From Melieria omissa (lineage: Eukaryota; Arthropoda; Insecta; Diptera; Ulidiidae), in the NCBI GenBank assembly GCA_963971225.1, contig CAXARI010000150.1:1-64000 (forward strand): 64,000 bases of DNA. The letters run 5' to 3'. Of the stretch, positions 20,701-29,986 are shown in pieces; positions within the stretch are counted from its first letter, which is position 1; each line of letters begins with the position of its first letter. The position numbers and the translations under genes were made by a program. The notes beneath the pieces were generated by a model. It was given only the letters and a program-made list of their open reading frames with translations. It was not told the DNA's origin and made no database searches.

Positions 20701-20884
20701 CCGCATTTGCCCTGGTGTCAGAAAAGACCCGCATTGCTGCAGGTATTCCCCGTACGACACCATTGGTGGCGTACGGTTCCTGAACCAGGGCAATTGCACT
20801 GCCACATTCACTCATACACGCACCTAACTCGCACATCACGGCATATGCACCCTGACAGTTTAACTGTACTGCCTGCAGACCCAT
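17795..20884 (-). CDS. R1 ORF2: endonuclease / reverse transcriptase (E4)
   Basis: This is an intact 1029-residue copy. The catalytic motifs are unchanged (QEP, DAN, SDH, FVDFRGAFD, YADD). It has LERVMVDR and VCMMGQ, shared with E2, where E1, E3 and E6 have LERIMVDR and VCIMGQ. It has the SDRK...ENERVEID segment and the AILNEY C-terminus. The start ATG at 20884 overlaps the ORF1 TGA. The in-frame upstream extension differs (GWALHD for GWTLHD), a change in ORF1 coding sequence that does not affect the proposed ORF2. Confidence 0.93.
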   Translation of the reverse strand: MGLQAVQLNCQGAYAVMCELGACMSECGSAIALVQEPYATNGVVRGIPAAMRVFSDTRANAAVIVNDVHLDCMVVCATEYGVCVSVQGHFGKVIVGSVYCKYGEPLEPYLDYLDTVFRLAGGTPVLVGVDANATSPLWFSKVSRHSAGYQSHSRGEAMSEWLVPRDIVVLNEPSEWYTFDGPRGVSDIDVTLVNGAASRMFEFSWRVRGGWGISDHNLIEIVITVPAHSMNERAGVCERRWRTCGVNWETYGFHVREVVTEVPLSEFECMNVDDQVARLNECVWRVNDSMLQKWERVNQRRVKWWTSELSAKRRLVRRLRRKFQRARAANSEHLAQRRCDFNRCMNEYKSMLVRVKEENWREFVADHRDDPWGHVYRICRSKKKQVDVSALRVGDTMTSTWRDSVNVLLAEFFPRAVEQTPPAQVAAAEPLEDGELGYAFGLVRSRRSPGVDGLTGEMCKALYKVIPEYLEAIYEKCLYEAYFPLAWKIARVVVLLKSPDKIRTNPRSYRGICLLPVLGKVLERVMVDRLQAQLGGLSDRQFGFRKRLGVEDAWMYVKSVVRESRENYVLGVFVDFRGAFDHLRWDKVVEWLNHADCLETALWKSYFSDRKACVIGENERVEIDVARGCPQGSVCGPYIWNYMMDPLLRRLAAVCKCCAYADDLLILVEGRSRADVERLGEQFMCMVCEWGESVGVDVAMDKTVTMLLKGKLARSRPPIVRVNGVGLRYETQVKYLGLTIGERMSFAPHLVRLKERVVCMMGQVRRILRSDWGLGRRAVRTIYHGLFVACAAYGASAWHEYAATVVGRKHLLSIQRVMLLGCMPVCRTVSTDALQVLMGAAPLDLVVMRRAVGFGLRRGNREVLLQYEWLQGEGVESADSMKRKRILEDCVLQRWQQRWDESPRGRTTYEYIRDVRFVVGLRDFGFGLSLGFLLTGHGSLNAFLHKRALSASAECMCGAAREDWLHVLCECPLYSDLRDLGRMGISRTDGVWCVREALSTSQLIAILNEYANAVFRRRRQFGVLPSVNV

Positions 20885-22380
20885 CAATGACGAGCCTGCG
20901 CCCTGGCCAGAATTTGGCTGTACGCCGGGCAGTCGGTGGACATCATGTAATGCCCAGCCGGCTTGCCCCGGAACGCGCAATTCCGGCAATGCAGCTCATT
21001 GCTGCACTGCTGGACGCGATGACCGCTCTGGCCACAGCGCCGACAAACGTCCGCTTTCATGCGACACTCAGCCACTCTGTGGTCAAAACTCAAACACCTG
21101 AAACAGCCAGGCATCGGCATGAAGGGCCGCACGCGGAACGAAAACCACTTGATGTAGCATCGCTCCGCCTCCAGAAGGGACGAAAGCAAGCCTTCGTTCC
21201 CTTCCAACACGACGTTGGATGCCCCACCAGAGCCTACCGTCCACGGGCGACTCACCATGCGGACACCTTTCTTAAAGGCAGCCGGGCTTATCTGCTCTTT
21301 GAGATTCAACTCATAGAGCTCCTCCATGAATTCACTCGGGGAAATCTCCGAGTGAACCCCATGGACGACAACCCTCGGGCCTAGCTTTTCATTCGCCGCC
21401 ACGTCAAGTCCAAGTTCGCTCAATTTGGCGTTCTTAGTCAACTTCACTGCTTCGGCCTTGGAGGGGGTGCGAATAATCGCACCGCCACCACGCAGTGGCT
21501 TCACCTCGTGAACCCTCACGCCCAGTGAAGGACCCGCCTCCTTGACGACCTTGGTAGCCACCTCTTTCCCCGATGCCTTAGCATCATGGCTCCGGACAAC
21601 GACGGACCACGTCTGCGCCGGCTGCACAGTCATGGCCTGCGCAACCGGTACAGGGACCGACGCCAAAGCAGCGGCCGCCTGGGGGGCGCCCACACGCACC
21701 GCACTCGGCGCCGGCATGGCCCGTGAGGCCGGAGCCCCCACACTTTCCAGGCCAGCGATGCGGCCCTTCAACGTGGCATTCTCGGCCACGAGCTTCATGA
21801 GCAACAGCTCATACTCGCCCGCGACCTCAACCACCTTCTTCATGGCGACGGCGCTGACACCATCCACCCCAATCACGGCCGCCATGATTTTTGCCGTGAT
21901 GGCCTTCAGGGCAACCACCGACGCCTGTGCCTCAGACGCAGATGGCCCCTGGTCAACAGCCGCCGCCTTCACCCCCTTCTTCTTCTTCTTTCGTGCTACC
22001 ATGCACGAGGCATCCGACACCTCACCGTCAGCCGCAACGACGGGTACGACCGTACTCGCCTTCACGGCCGACGACTTAGCACCTTTTGCGCTCGTGCTGG
22101 CCTCATCCACACTCACTCCGCCTATAGTGTCGGCGGGCGAAGCCGCGCGCCCAGGCTCCCTGCCTCCACCGGCCAAAAACGCGCGCCCAAGCCCTACCTC
22201 GGGCGAGGCCGCGCGCCCCTTGCCGGGCGAAGCAACGCGCCCAACCCTCTTGCGAGGGGGCGATCGGACGTCCGCCGACACTGACTCCGCGTCAGAAGAC
22301 GTCAAATCGGTCGTTTCACGACCGGACGGCTCCCGGGCAGAGTCCCCCGTCACACTTCCTTTGCGCTTAGGGCGCCCCAT
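20884..22380 (-). CDS. R1 ORF1: gag-like RNA-binding protein (E4)
   Basis: This is a 498-residue protein, one shorter than E1 and E3 because the Met codon in GGVMSVDEAS is missing (shared with E6). It also has AASPADT for AASSADT. It carries a private change, VVRSHDAKAS, where all others have VVRSRDAKAS. The three zinc knuckles and the terminal TGATG overlap are intact. Confidence 0.92.
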   Translation of the reverse strand: MGRPKRKGSVTGDSAREPSGRETTDLTSSDAESVSADVRSPPRKRVGRVASPGKGRAASPEVGLGRAFLAGGGREPGRAASPADTIGGVSVDEASTSAKGAKSSAVKASTVVPVVAADGEVSDASCMVARKKKKKGVKAAAVDQGPSASEAQASVVALKAITAKIMAAVIGVDGVSAVAMKKVVEVAGEYELLLMKLVAENATLKGRIAGLESVGAPASRAMPAPSAVRVGAPQAAAALASVPVPVAQAMTVQPAQTWSVVVRSHDAKASGKEVATKVVKEAGPSLGVRVHEVKPLRGGGAIIRTPSKAEAVKLTKNAKLSELGLDVAANEKLGPRVVVHGVHSEISPSEFMEELYELNLKEQISPAAFKKGVRMVSRPWTVGSGGASNVVLEGNEGLLSSLLEAERCYIKWFSFRVRPFMPMPGCFRCLSFDHRVAECRMKADVCRRCGQSGHRVQQCSNELHCRNCAFRGKPAGHYMMSTDCPAYSQILARAQARH

Positions 22381-22467
22381 TCACACTCTACACACTATAC
22401 TAGTCTAACACTAGACTTATTCCTACTATTTACACTACTTACAATAACACTCACTCACGCAACTCAA

Positions 22468-22489
22468 GTGGTTGTTGTACAACAACCAC
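22468..22489. repeat. Perfect 22-bp palindrome in R1 5' UTR (E4)
   Basis: Identical to the palindrome at 16836-16857 and at the same place relative to ORF1. Confidence 0.85.
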
Positions 22490-22501
22490 TATTCACACCG
22501 C

Positions 22502-22792
22502 AAGTGCCTTACGGCTACTTGCTTGGGCACAAGCAGTACACAAACAATGCAGACAGGCCACCTAACGGCAACCTGTTTACACTTTTGTGCACAACAACAA
22601 TTCACACGCAAGCTACCTACGGTAACTTGTTTATGCAAAATGCGCAACAACAAATTGCACACAAGCCACCAACGGTGACTTGTTTACACAAATTGCGCAA
22701 CAACAAATTGCACACAAGCTACTTACGGCAACTTGTTTACGCTACTCTACGCAACAACAAATTGTACACAAGCCCCTTACGGTAACTTGTTT
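22502..22792 (-). repeat. R1 5' UTR ~53-bp repeats, six copies (E4)
   Basis: Six cores in the E3 arrangement. The 5' UTR runs 22381-22909. Confidence 0.83.
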
Positions 22793-22909
22793 ACAATTTC
22801 TACTCACGATTCACCGCTACTCAGGCACCAACAAATCACGCGCACTGAAAATTCACTGAAAAATCACACGCGCACACGACCGCTCGCACTGGTGTCTAAA
22901 TCGACACTG

Positions 22910-22923
22910 AGTAGATAGGGACA
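22910..22923 (-). repeat. 14-bp R1 target sequence between E4 and E5
   Basis: Exact 14-bp copy. Full-length E4 lies on the left and the E5 stub on the right. Confidence 0.92.
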
Positions 22924-23190
22924 TTGAATGTCGTATTTTTAACGTGAGTGCCGCCACAGTGTGGCCTAACCCCACGGTGCTCAAAAGCACAGCGTATCAA
23001 AATTAAGCATTGATAAGCGCCCCGAGAGCAAGCTCCCGGTACCAATTGGGTTAATGTAAATGGACATTTCCCCTCCTTGGTAGGGATCGAGGCCTATCTA
23101 AACCTCTGCCGTGCTATGGGTCCGGCACCCGGTTGTAAACGCAACTCCACGCCGAGTCGAAACTCTACCCGCATTTGGGTGTTAGTAGTG
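22924..23190 (-). mobile_element. R1: Severely 5'-truncated R1 stub E5
   Basis: Only the last ~260 bp of the 3' UTR is present, with an ordinary R1 3' end. Homology stops after GCATTTGGGTGTTA (23184). Six bases, GTAGTG, then precede the next target copy and are not R1 sequence. It carries GAGTCG where all full-length copies have GAGACG, a change shared with E7 and E8. Confidence 0.9.
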
Positions 23191-23204
23191 AGTAGATAGG
23201 GACA
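23191..23204 (-). repeat. 14-bp R1 target sequence between E5 and E6
   Basis: Exact 14-bp copy. The extra GTAGTG at its left edge resembles part of the target itself. Confidence 0.92.
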
Positions 23205-23707
23205 TTGAATGTCGTATTTTTAACGTGAGTGCCGCCACAGTGTGGCCTAACCCCACGGTGCTCAAAAGCACAGCGTATCAAAATTAAGCATTGATAAGCG
23301 CCCCGAGAGCAAGCTCCCGGTACCAATTGGGTTAATGTAAATGGACATTTCCCCTCCTTGGTAGGGATCGAGGCCTATCTAAACCTCTGCCGTGCTATGG
23401 GTCCGGCACCCGGTTGTAAACGCAACTCCACGCCGAGACGAAACTCTACCCGCATTTGGGTGTTAAACCACGCCACCACGGAACTCCCCGAGGGGGCCAT
23501 TCCCATAATCAGGCTGAAGCAGAAGGCTCCAGGGGCACCCTGATTCCCGTGGTACCAGACAAAGCCTCTGGTCAGACCTCGTAGCCGTGCTACTACCAGT
23601 TGAGCCCCATTTAGCTCGTGGACTGGTGACCACCGCACCGCACTTGACCTCATTCACGTGCGCATTCATTCATCCACTCAATAGACCGGCCCCCCCACAC
23701 AGCCCGC

Positions 23708-26700
23708 TCACACATTCACACTTGGCAATACACCAAACTGCCGTCGCCGCCGAAACACAGCATTCGCATATTCATTCAATATGGCAATCAGCTGGCTGGT
23801 GGAGAGTGCTTCACGCACACACCACACACCGTCAGTCCGACTAATCCCCATCCGCCCAAGGTCCCTCAAATCTGAATACAACGGGCACTCACATAACACA
23901 TGCAACCAATCCTCACGCGCAGCCCCACACATACACTCTGCACTTGCACTCAGGGCTCTCTTATGCAAGAATGCATTGAGTGACCCATGTCCAGTGAGTA
24001 GGAACCCAAGGCTCAAGCCGAAGCCGAAATCCCTGAGCCCTACCACGAACCTCACGTCCCGTATATATTCATATGTCGTTCTGCCACGGGGACTTTCGTC
24101 CCAACGCTGTTGCCAACGTTGCAGAACACAGTCCTCCAGTATTCGCTTACGCTTCATACTGTCAGCACTCTCCACACCTTCGCCTTGCAGCCACTCATAC
24201 TGCAGCAGCACCTCTCTATTCCCCCTCCTTAGCCCGAAGCCTACGGCACGCCGTATGACCACGAGATCCAGAGGAGCCGCACCCATCAACACCTGCAATG
24301 CATCCGTTGATACAGTGCGGCACACAGGCATACAACCTAACAACATAACACGCTGAATAGACAGTAAGTGTTTGCGGCCTACAACCGTCGCCGCATATTC
24401 GTGCCACGCCGACGCTCCGTACGCAGCACAAGCTACGAACAGACCGTGGTAAATGGTACGAACTGCGCGTCGGCCGAGTCCCCAGTCACTCCTGAGTATC
24501 CGGCGCACCTGACCCATTATACACACAACCCTCTCTTTCAGCCTGACCAAGTGAGGAGCAAAACTCATTCGCTCACCAATTGTTAGCCCCAAGTATTTGA
24601 CTTGCGTCTCGTACCGGAGGCCAACACCATTCACTCGCACAATGGGCGGACGACTGCGAGCCAATTTGCCTTTCAGCAGCATGGTCACAGTCTTGTCCAT
24701 TGCCACATCCACACCCACCGATTCACCCCATTCACACACCATACACATAAATTGCTCCCCCAAGCGCTCTACATCCGCTCTTGATCTGCCCTCCACAAGG
24801 ATAAGCAGATCATCCGCATACGCACAACACTTGCATACTGCTGCCAGACGCCGCAGTAGTGGATCCATCATGTAGTTCCATATATATGGACCACAGACGG
24901 ATCCCTGCGGGCATCCTCGAGCCACATCTATATCAACCCGTTCATTCTTCCCAATCACACATGCCTTCCTGTCTGTGAAATAGCTCTTCCAGAGAGCTGT
25001 TTCCAGGCAGTCGGCATGGTTCAGCCATTCTACCACTTTATCCCAGCGCAGGTGATCAAACGCCCCCCTGAAATCCACAAACACACCGAGAACATAGTTC
25101 TCTCTACTCTCACGCACCACCGATTTAACGTACATCCACGCATCTTCCACGCCGAGTCTCTTTCGAAACCCAAACTGCCTATCCGATAGCCCACCCAGTT
25201 GCGCTTGAAGCCGATCCACCATAATCCGTTCCAGTACTTTACCAAGTACTGGTAGGAGGCAGATACCCCGATAAGAACGGGGGTTAGTCCTGATCTTATC
25301 AGGAGACTTCAAGAGCACTACGACCCTAGCTATCTTCCACGCGAGTGGAAAATAAGCCTCATAAAGGCATTTCTCATAGATGGCCTCCAGGTACTCCGGA
25401 ATGACTTTGTACAAGGCTTTGCACATCTCGCCAGTCAAACCATCGACACCCGGTGACCGTCTAGACCTAACCAGGCCAAATGCATAACCTAATTCTCCGT
25501 CTTCTAATGGCTCAGCAGCTGCCACTTGTGCTGGTGGCGTCTGCTCAACCGCCCTAGGAAAGAACTCGGCTAAGAGAACGTTCACACTATCTCTCCATGT
25601 TGATGTCATAGTGTCACCAACACGGAGAGCACTCACATCCACCTGCTTCTTCTTACTGCGGCAGATGCGATAGACATGGCCCCATGGGTCATCCCTATGA
25701 TCTGCCACAAACTCCCGCCAATTTTCTTCCTTAACGCGAACAAGCATACTCTTATACTCATTCATGCACCTATTGAAATCACACCTGCGCTGGGCCAAGT
25801 GCTCAGAATTGGCCGCCCGGGCGCGCTGAAACTTACGTCTCAGGCGCCTGACCAACCGCCTCTTTGCACTCAGCTCACTCGTCCACCACTTCACCCGCCT
25901 CTGGTTCACTCTCTCCCATTTCTGAAGCATACTGTCATTCACACGCCAGACACACTCGTTAAGACGAGCGACCTGGTCGTCCACATTCATGCATTCAAAC
26001 TCACTAAGTGGCACTTCCGTGACCACTTCACGAACATGGAAACCATAAGTTTCCCAATTCACACCACAGGTGCGCCATCGCCTTTCACACACACCCGCCC
26101 TTTCATTCATACTGTGAGCAGGCACAGTAATCACAATTTCAATCAAATTGTGATCGCTTATGCCCCACCCACCACGGACACGCCAGCTGAATTCAAACAT
26201 TCTGCTCGCTGCCCCATTCACTAACGTCACGTCAATGTCACTCACCCCTCTAGGCCCGTCAAACGTATACCATTCACTTGGTTCGTTGAGAACAACAATG
26301 TCTCGCGGAACCAACCATTCACTCATTGCCTCACCCCTACTGTGGCTCTGGTAGCCGGCAGAATGCCGCGATACCTTGCTGAACCACAGCGGAGATGTGG
26401 CATTTGCATCCACACCTACCAAGACAGGTGTGCCGCCTGCCAGACGGAACACCGTGTCGAGATAGTCCAAGTAGGGCTCTAGAGGCTCACCATACTTGCA
26501 GTAGACACTGCCCACAATCACTTTGCCAAAGTGACCTTGCACACTGACACAAACACCATATTCAGTCGCACACACAACCATACAGTCCAAATGGACATCA
26601 TTCACAATTACAGCCGCATTTGCCCTGGTGTCAGAAAAGACCCGCATTGCTGCAGGTATTCCCCGTACGACACCATTGGTGGCGTACGGTTCCTGAACCA

Positions 26701-26797
26701 GGGCAATTGCACTGCCACATTCACTCATACACGCACCTAACTCGCACATCACGGCATATGCACCCTGACAGTTTAACTGTACTGCCTGCAGACCCAT
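23708..26797 (-). CDS. R1 ORF2: endonuclease / reverse transcriptase (E6)
   Basis: This is an intact 1029-residue copy with all endonuclease and RT motifs in place. It matches E1 across the segment between motifs A and B (TDRKACVIGKNERVDID), including the silent changes around 24900-24990, but differs at the C-terminus (AILNEYANAVF). It keeps DTRANAAV in the endonuclease domain. The start ATG at 26797 overlaps the ORF1 stop. Confidence 0.93.
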   Translation of the reverse strand: MGLQAVQLNCQGAYAVMCELGACMSECGSAIALVQEPYATNGVVRGIPAAMRVFSDTRANAAVIVNDVHLDCMVVCATEYGVCVSVQGHFGKVIVGSVYCKYGEPLEPYLDYLDTVFRLAGGTPVLVGVDANATSPLWFSKVSRHSAGYQSHSRGEAMSEWLVPRDIVVLNEPSEWYTFDGPRGVSDIDVTLVNGAASRMFEFSWRVRGGWGISDHNLIEIVITVPAHSMNERAGVCERRWRTCGVNWETYGFHVREVVTEVPLSEFECMNVDDQVARLNECVWRVNDSMLQKWERVNQRRVKWWTSELSAKRRLVRRLRRKFQRARAANSEHLAQRRCDFNRCMNEYKSMLVRVKEENWREFVADHRDDPWGHVYRICRSKKKQVDVSALRVGDTMTSTWRDSVNVLLAEFFPRAVEQTPPAQVAAAEPLEDGELGYAFGLVRSRRSPGVDGLTGEMCKALYKVIPEYLEAIYEKCLYEAYFPLAWKIARVVVLLKSPDKIRTNPRSYRGICLLPVLGKVLERIMVDRLQAQLGGLSDRQFGFRKRLGVEDAWMYVKSVVRESRENYVLGVFVDFRGAFDHLRWDKVVEWLNHADCLETALWKSYFTDRKACVIGKNERVDIDVARGCPQGSVCGPYIWNYMMDPLLRRLAAVCKCCAYADDLLILVEGRSRADVERLGEQFMCMVCEWGESVGVDVAMDKTVTMLLKGKLARSRPPIVRVNGVGLRYETQVKYLGLTIGERMSFAPHLVRLKERVVCIMGQVRRILRSDWGLGRRAVRTIYHGLFVACAAYGASAWHEYAATVVGRKHLLSIQRVMLLGCMPVCRTVSTDALQVLMGAAPLDLVVIRRAVGFGLRRGNREVLLQYEWLQGEGVESADSMKRKRILEDCVLQRWQQRWDESPRGRTTYEYIRDVRFVVGLRDFGFGLSLGFLLTGHGSLNAFLHKRALSASAECMCGAAREDWLHVLCECPLYSDLRDLGRMGISRTDGVWCVREALSTSQLIAILNEYANAVFRRRRQFGVLPSVNV

Positions 26798-28293
26798 CAA
26801 TGACGAGCCTGCGCCCTGGCCAGAATTTGGCTGTACGCCGGGCAGTCGGTGGACATCATGTAATGTCCAGCCGGCTTGCCCCGGAACGCGCAATTCCGGC
26901 AATGCAGCTCATTGCTACACTGCTGGACGCGATGACCGCTCTGGCCACAGCGCCGACAAACGTCCGCTTTCATGCGACACTCAGCCACTCTGTGGTCAAA
27001 ACTCAAACACCTGAAACAGCCAGGCATCGGCATGAAGGGCCGCACGCGGAACGAAAACCACTTGATGTAGCATCGCTCCGCCTCCAGAAGGGACGAAAGC
27101 AAGCCTTCGTTCCCTTCCAACACGACGTTGGATGCCCCACCAGAGCCTACCGTCCACGGGCGACTCACCATGCGGACGCCTTTCTTAAAGGCAGCCGGGC
27201 TTATCCGCTCTTTGAGATTCAACTCATAGAGCTCCTCCATGAATTCACTCGGGGAAATCTCCGAGTGAACCCCATGGACGACAACCCTCGGGCCTAGCTT
27301 CTCATTCGCCGCCACGTCAAGTCCAAGTTCGCTCAATTTGGCGTTCTTGGTCAACTTCACTGCTTCGGCCTTGGAGGGGGTGCGAATAATCGCACCGCCA
27401 CCACGCAGTGGCTTCACCTCGTGAACCCTCACGCCCAGTGAAGGACCCGCCTCCTTGACGACCTTGGTAGCCACCTCTTTCCCCGATGCCTTAGCATCGC
27501 GGCTCCGGACAACGACGGACCACGTCTGCGCCGGCTGCACAGTCATGGCCTGCGCAACCGGTACAGGGACCGACGCCAAAGCAGCGGCCGCCTGGGGGGC
27601 GCCCACACGCACCGCACTCGGCGCCGGCATGGCCCGTGAGGCCGGAGCCCCCGCACTCTCCAGGCCAGCGATGCGGCCCTTCAACGTGGCATTCTCAGCC
27701 ACGAGCTTCATGAGCAACAGCTCATACTCGCCCGCGACCTCAACCACCTTCTTCATGGCGACGGCGCTGACACCATCCACCCCAATCACGGCCGCCATGA
27801 TTTTTGCCGTGATGGCCTTCAGGGCAACCACCGACGCCTGTGCCTCAGACGCAGATGGCCCCTGGTCAACAGCCGCCGCCTTCACCCCCTTCTTCTTTTT
27901 CTTCCGCGCTACCATGCACGAGGCATCCGACACCTCACCGTCAGCCGCAACGACGGGTACGACCGTACTCGCCTTCACGGCCGACGACTTAGCACCTTTT
28001 GCGCTCGTGCTGGCCTCATCCACACTCACTCCGCCTATAGTGTCGGCGGGCGAAGCCGCGCGCCCAGGCTCCCTGCCTCCACCGGCCAAAAACGCGCGCC
28101 CAAGCCCTACCTCGGGCGAGGCCGCGCGCCCCTTGCCGGGCGAAGCAACGCGCCCAACCCTCTTGCGAGGGGGCGATCGGACGTCCGCCGACACTGACTC
28201 CGCGTCAGAAGACGTCAAATCGGTCGTTTCACGACCGGACGGCTCCCGGGCAGAGTCCCCCGTCACACTTCCTTTGCGCTTAGGGCGCCCCAT
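26797..28293 (-). CDS. R1 ORF1: gag-like RNA-binding protein (E6)
   Basis: This is a 498-residue protein lacking the Met of GGVMSVDEAS, as in E4, with LESAGAP as in E3 and LKERISP as in E2. The lysine run RKKKKK and the three zinc knuckles are intact. The last codon and TGA overlap the ORF2 start by one base. Confidence 0.92.
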   Translation of the reverse strand: MGRPKRKGSVTGDSAREPSGRETTDLTSSDAESVSADVRSPPRKRVGRVASPGKGRAASPEVGLGRAFLAGGGREPGRAASPADTIGGVSVDEASTSAKGAKSSAVKASTVVPVVAADGEVSDASCMVARKKKKKGVKAAAVDQGPSASEAQASVVALKAITAKIMAAVIGVDGVSAVAMKKVVEVAGEYELLLMKLVAENATLKGRIAGLESAGAPASRAMPAPSAVRVGAPQAAAALASVPVPVAQAMTVQPAQTWSVVVRSRDAKASGKEVATKVVKEAGPSLGVRVHEVKPLRGGGAIIRTPSKAEAVKLTKNAKLSELGLDVAANEKLGPRVVVHGVHSEISPSEFMEELYELNLKERISPAAFKKGVRMVSRPWTVGSGGASNVVLEGNEGLLSSLLEAERCYIKWFSFRVRPFMPMPGCFRCLSFDHRVAECRMKADVCRRCGQSGHRVQQCSNELHCRNCAFRGKPAGHYMMSTDCPAYSQILARAQARH

Positions 28294-28380
28294 TCACACT
28301 CTACACACTATACTAGTCTAACACTAGACTTATTCCTACTATTTACACTACTTACAATAACACTCACTCACGCAACTCAA

Positions 28381-28402
28381 GTGGTTGTTGTACAACAACC
28401 AC
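28381..28402. repeat. Perfect 22-bp palindrome in R1 5' UTR (E6)
   Basis: Same palindrome and position as in E3 and E4. Confidence 0.85.
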
Positions 28403-28414
28403 TATTCACACCGC

Positions 28415-28705
28415 AAGTGCCTTACGGCTACTTGCTTGGGCACAAGCAGTACACAAACAATGCAGACAGGCCACCTAACGGCAACCTGTTTACACTTTTG
28501 TGCACAACAACAATTCACACACAAGCTACCTACGGTAACTTGTTTATGCAAAATGCGCAACAACAAATTGCACACAAGCCACCAACGGTGACTTGTTTAC
28601 ACAAATTGCGCAACAACAAATTGCACACAAGCTACTTACGGCAACTTGTTTACGCTACTCTACGCAACAACAAATTGTACACAAGCCCCTTACGGTAACT
28701 TGTTT
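28415..28705 (-). repeat. R1 5' UTR ~53-bp repeats, six copies (E6)
   Basis: Six cores in the E3/E4 arrangement. The 5' UTR runs 28294-28822. Confidence 0.83.
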
Positions 28706-28822
28706 ACAATTTCTACTCACGATTCACCGCTACTCAGGCACCAACAAATCACGCGCACTGAAAATTCACTGAAAAATCACTCGCGCACACGACCGCTCGC
28801 ACTGGTGTCTAAATCGACACTG

Positions 28823-28836
28823 AGTAGATAGGGACA
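28823..28836 (-). repeat. 14-bp R1 target sequence between E6 and E7
   Basis: Exact 14-bp copy. E6's full 5' end lies on the left and E7's 3' end on the right. Confidence 0.92.
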
Positions 28837-29972
28837 TTGAATGTCGTATTTTTAACGTGAGTGCCGCCACAGTGTGGCCTAACCCCACGGTGCTCAAAAG
28901 CACAGCGTATCAAAATTAAGCATTGATAAGCGCCCCGAGAGCAAGCTCCCGGTACCAATTGGGTTAATGTAAATGGACATTTCCCCTCCTTGGTAGGGAT
29001 CGAGGCCTATCTAAACCTCTGCCGTGCTATGGGTCCGGCACCCGGTTGTAAACGCAACTCCACGCCGAGTCGGAACTCTACCCGCATTTGGGTGTTAAAC
29101 CACAGCCACCACGGAACTCCCCGAGGGGGCCATTCCCATAATCAGGCTGAAGCAGAAGGCTCCAGGGGCACCCTGATTCCCGTGGTACCAGACAAAGCCT
29201 CTGGTCAGACCTCGTAGCCGTGCTACTACCAGTTGAGCCCCATTTAGCTCGTGGACTGGTGACCACCGCACCGCACTTGACCTCATTCACGTGCGCATTC
29301 ATTCATCCACTCAATAGACCGGCCCCCCCACACAGCCCGCTCACACATTCACACTTGGCAATACACCAAACTGCCGTCGCCGCCGAAACACAGCATTCGC
29401 ATATTCATTCAATATGGCAATCAGCTGGCTGGTGGAGAGTGCTTCACGCACACACCACACACCGTCAGTCCGACTAATCCCCATCCGCCCAAGGTCCCTC
29501 AAATCTGAATACAACGGGCACTCACATAACACATGCAACCAATCCTCACGCGCAGCCCCACACATACACTCTGCACTTGCACTCAGGGCTCTCTTATGCA
29601 AGAATGCATTGAGTGACCCATGTCCAGTGAGTAGGAACCCAAGGCTCAAGCCGAAGCCGAAATCCCTGAGCCCTACCACGAACCTCACGTCCCGTATATA
29701 TTCATATGTCGTTCTGCCACGGGGACTTTCGTCCCAACGCTGTTGCCAACGTTGCAGAACACAGTCCTCCAGTATTCGCTTACGCTTCATACTGTCAGCA
29801 CTCTCCACACCTTCGCCTTGCAGCCACTCATACTGCAGCAGCACCTCTCTATTCCCCCTCCTTAGCCCGAAGCCTACGGCACGCCGTATGACCACGAGAT
29901 CCAGAGGAGCCGCACCCATCAACACCTGCAATGCATCTGTTGATACAGTGCGGCACACAGGCATACAACCTA
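28837..29972 (-). mobile_element. R1: 5'-truncated R1 copy E7
   Basis: This is a 1136-bp copy with the full 3' UTR and the last ~210 codons of ORF2, cut at the codons for LGCMPVCRT. The truncation point is identical to that of E8. It differs from E8 at only a few bases, for example GTCGGAACTC for GTCGAAACTC near 29070 and an extra A in CCACAGCC near 29103. Confidence 0.93.
29341..29972 (-). pseudogene. R1 ORF2 C-terminal remnant (E7)
   Basis: About 210 codons of the ORF2 C-terminus remain, including the zinc motif. The endonuclease and RT are gone. By chance the frame is open back through the 14-bp target sequence into the 3' UTR of E8 (to 30108), giving a 255-residue reading frame whose first part has no relation to R1 protein. 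Confidence 0.85.
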
Positions 29973-29986
29973 AGTAGATAGGGACA
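29973..29986 (-). repeat. 14-bp R1 target sequence between E7 and E8
   Basis: Exact 14-bp copy joining E7's truncated 5' end to E8's 3' end. Confidence 0.92.

Larger units (their letters stand above)
17292..22909 (-). mobile_element. R1: Full-length R1 copy E4, both frames open
   Basis: This is a 5618-bp copy with intact ORFs. It is closest to E2 in the RT region (RVMVDR, VCMMGQ) but to E3 and E6 at its ends, so it looks like a recombinant. It is followed on its 5' side by the truncated stub E5. Confidence 0.95.
23205..28822 (-). mobile_element. R1: Full-length R1 copy E6, both frames open
   Basis: This is a 5618-bp intact copy. It combines the E3/E4 5' UTR type and the E4 form of ORF1 with the RT segment of E1 (TDRK...KNERVDID) and the AILNEY C-terminus, so it is a clear mosaic of its neighbours. 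Confidence 0.95.
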
